Shown piece by piece: positions 63,104-64,000 of a stretch of DNA of 64,000 bases. Within the stretch, counting starts at the first letter, position 1; each line of letters starts with the position of its first letter. Under the pieces are notes generated by a model. The model was not told where the DNA came from, searched no databases, and worked only from the letters and a program-made list of their open reading frames with translations. A program made the translations under genes and the position numbers. The stretch comes from Rachycentron canadum (taxonomy: Eukaryota > Chordata > Actinopteri > Carangiformes > Rachycentridae), in contig CM076650.1 of NCBI GenBank assembly GCA_038496675.1, forward strand, positions 21,977,595-22,041,594, given 5' to 3'.

Positions 63104-63706
63104 CTGGAGGAGGAGGCAGGGAGGCAGCAGAGACGGAGGAGGAGGGGGAGGAAGAGGGGGAAGAGGAGGAGGAACAGGTATGAGAGTAATAAAGGGAGAT
63201 AAAGGCAGAGAGAGAGAGAGAGAGGGAGGTCAAGATGCAATATTAGGAAGGGGAAGATGAAGGGAGAGGAGCAGGAGGATTTAATGAGGGGCAGAGAGAC
63301 AGGGAAAGAGAGGGAGAATCAGAAATCAACACCACATTAATACAGTCACGGTGGCCGTCAAGAGTCTAAATTGGATGTTACACATGGCATGTAATGAAAT
63401 CCAGCATTAGGGCTTTAATAGGCGCTGCACTGTCAGTTATGGGACTGATGCCAAATTGAAGATGAACGTTATGGATACACTGGGAACCATGTAGCCTCTC
63501 AAAGCCACAATTAACGGTGCAGAATGTACGGATTCACACTGATGTGTGTAATATTCAATTTTACAGATATGTGAACAGGTTGTGGATCCACGAGGCCTAT
63601 TGGATGCTAGAGGTCCTCTGATGAGGGATGCTATGTGCCTCACCGGGCCCTGCACATCGGTAATAATAAGGTGTATGCATGAGAGAAAACGTGTGCTCTT
63701 CGCTAC
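63104..63706 (-). other. pcdh10: pcdh10 intron, 603 bases, with a long pyrimidine tract
   Basis: The donor is GTAGCG at 63706 and the acceptor CTCCAG ends at 63104. On the sense (minus) strand, 63106-63178 is almost pure pyrimidine (CTCC/TTCC runs), an unusually long tract before the acceptor. A short (GA)n run lies at 63208-63224 on the plus strand. No other feature is seen. Confidence 0.85.
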
Positions 63707-63765
63707 CTGTTGACACGTCTGGGTCTGTCCACCAGGTAGCTGAGTTCTGCTCGTTGGTGTTTGGT
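63707..63765 (-). CDS. pcdh10: pcdh10 coding exon, start of the distal cytoplasmic tail
   Basis: The exon is 59 bases, starts in phase 0 after TTTTCCAG and ends with two bases (AG) before a GTAGCG donor. It encodes TKHQRAELSYLVDRPRRVN, 19 residues. ELSYLVDRPRRVN is a block I know from PCDH10 and related delta-2 tails. The trailing AG joins the T that opens the next exon to make serine, giving the expected RRVNSSAFQEADIV junction. The short form of PCDH10 known in mammals ends before this exon, so its inclusion marks the long form. Confidence 0.9.
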
Positions 63766-64000
63766 CTGGAAAAGCCACAGAAAGAGACGTGTGATCACTT
63801 TTAATGGGAAAACAGACACAGTGACAGACATGATAGGAGGACCTTCGTTACTGAGGGAGGGGAAACGCAGCTCGGCCGTATATGTTACTGCGTTGAAAGA
63901 GGCTGTGGCAGCGCGAGGCGCGGAACCGACGGTGCGCGCATCCACTTGGTGAGTGAGTGGGCGAGAGGAGACGGGAGGGGCGGGGGTGGGGTTGGAGGTG
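63766..64000 (-). other. pcdh10: pcdh10 intron, 3' end only
   Basis: This is the last 235 bases of the intron upstream of the first visible coding exon. On the minus strand it ends in a pyrimidine-rich stretch and TTTTCCAG. The part near 63900-63990 is GC- and CpG-rich. Reading into it from the exon gives an open frame, but there is no cadherin similarity and no good GT donor, so I do not extend the coding region here. Confidence 0.7.

Larger units (their letters stand above)
49666..64000 (-). other. pcdh10: pcdh10 gene, 3' part (protocadherin-10, delta-2 protocadherin)
   Basis: This is a partial gene on the minus strand. Four coding exons of the cytoplasmic tail are in the window; the first exon (signal peptide, cadherin repeats, membrane span) must lie beyond 64000. 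The joined exons reproduce the conserved delta-2 tail in order: ELSYLVDRPRRVN, SSKDSGHGDSEQGDSDHD, NCTEECKALGHSDRCWMP, FVPSDGR, DYRSNLHVPGMD, RSFSTFGK, STLERK, YKP and finally RKRIC. From memory the segments after CWMP and the RKRIC end fit PCDH10 and not PCDH17 or PCDH19. PCDH10 is a neuronal homophilic adhesion protein that recruits actin regulators through its tail. Introns in the window are 603, 10,661 and 2,070 bases. Teleosts carry pcdh10a and pcdh10b copies, and I cannot tell which this is. Confidence 0.93.

Noticed and set aside
62907..63240. Minus-strand Ser/Pro-rich frames overlapping the pcdh10 acidic-motif exon
   Set aside because: The frames run through the pyrimidine tract of the intron and out past the donor. 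Only 62997-63103 is exon, in one frame.
63768..63945. Extension of the first visible pcdh10 exon upstream to an ATG
   Set aside because: A consensus acceptor precedes ACC at 63765, and the upstream residues do not resemble any protocadherin.

Overview
This window is nuclear DNA of a ray-finned fish, most likely a percomorph teleost. It is AT-rich and full of (CA/TG)n microsatellites. It carries several dispersed repeats that I recognise as typical of teleost, mainly percomorph, genomes. Its one recognisable gene has vertebrate spliced structure. There is no operon-like organisation and no CRISPR array, and I saw no tRNA or rRNA gene.

The only gene I can name is on the minus strand at the right-hand end: the 3' half of a delta-2 protocadherin, pcdh10. 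Four coding exons encode the conserved cytoplasmic tail, at 63707-63765, 62997-63103, 51952-52335 and 49862-49881. All splice sites are GT/AG and all phases join correctly (0/2, 1/1, 2/1, 2/stop). The large first exon, with the cadherin repeats and membrane span, lies beyond base 64000. The 3' UTR starts at 49861, and a first AATAAA is at 49666-49671. If the last donor is not used, exon 51952-52335 reads through into 51887-51951 and gives a different C-terminus.

From 1 to about 49,600 the window is the gene-poor flank downstream of pcdh10. It holds repeats: a short MITE at 5.5 kb, a degenerate ~21-bp minisatellite at 9.2-9.65 kb, a non-autonomous DNA transposon with terminal inverted repeats at 16.7-17.5 kb, and other dispersed repeats. 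It also holds two dead LINEs of different clades, L1-like at 30.6-32.4 kb and CR1/L2/Rex1-like at 43.7-45.4 kb. There is a 392-base N gap inside a (TA)n tract at 19.45 kb and a suspicious single N inside a (CTAT)n tract at 24.4 kb. Between these lie unique stretches that look like conserved non-coding elements, for example 23.6-24.1 kb and 38.1-38.6 kb. The 10.7-kb pcdh10 intron (52336-62996) holds further candidate enhancers and an antisense exon-like pair at 58222-58678.

I see no previously undescribed multi-gene system. The observations most worth checking are the alternative pcdh10 terminus, the antisense exon-like fragment in its intron, twin perfect CArG boxes, a GATA-motif cluster, a pair of back-to-back perfect hairpins, and an assembly duplication.
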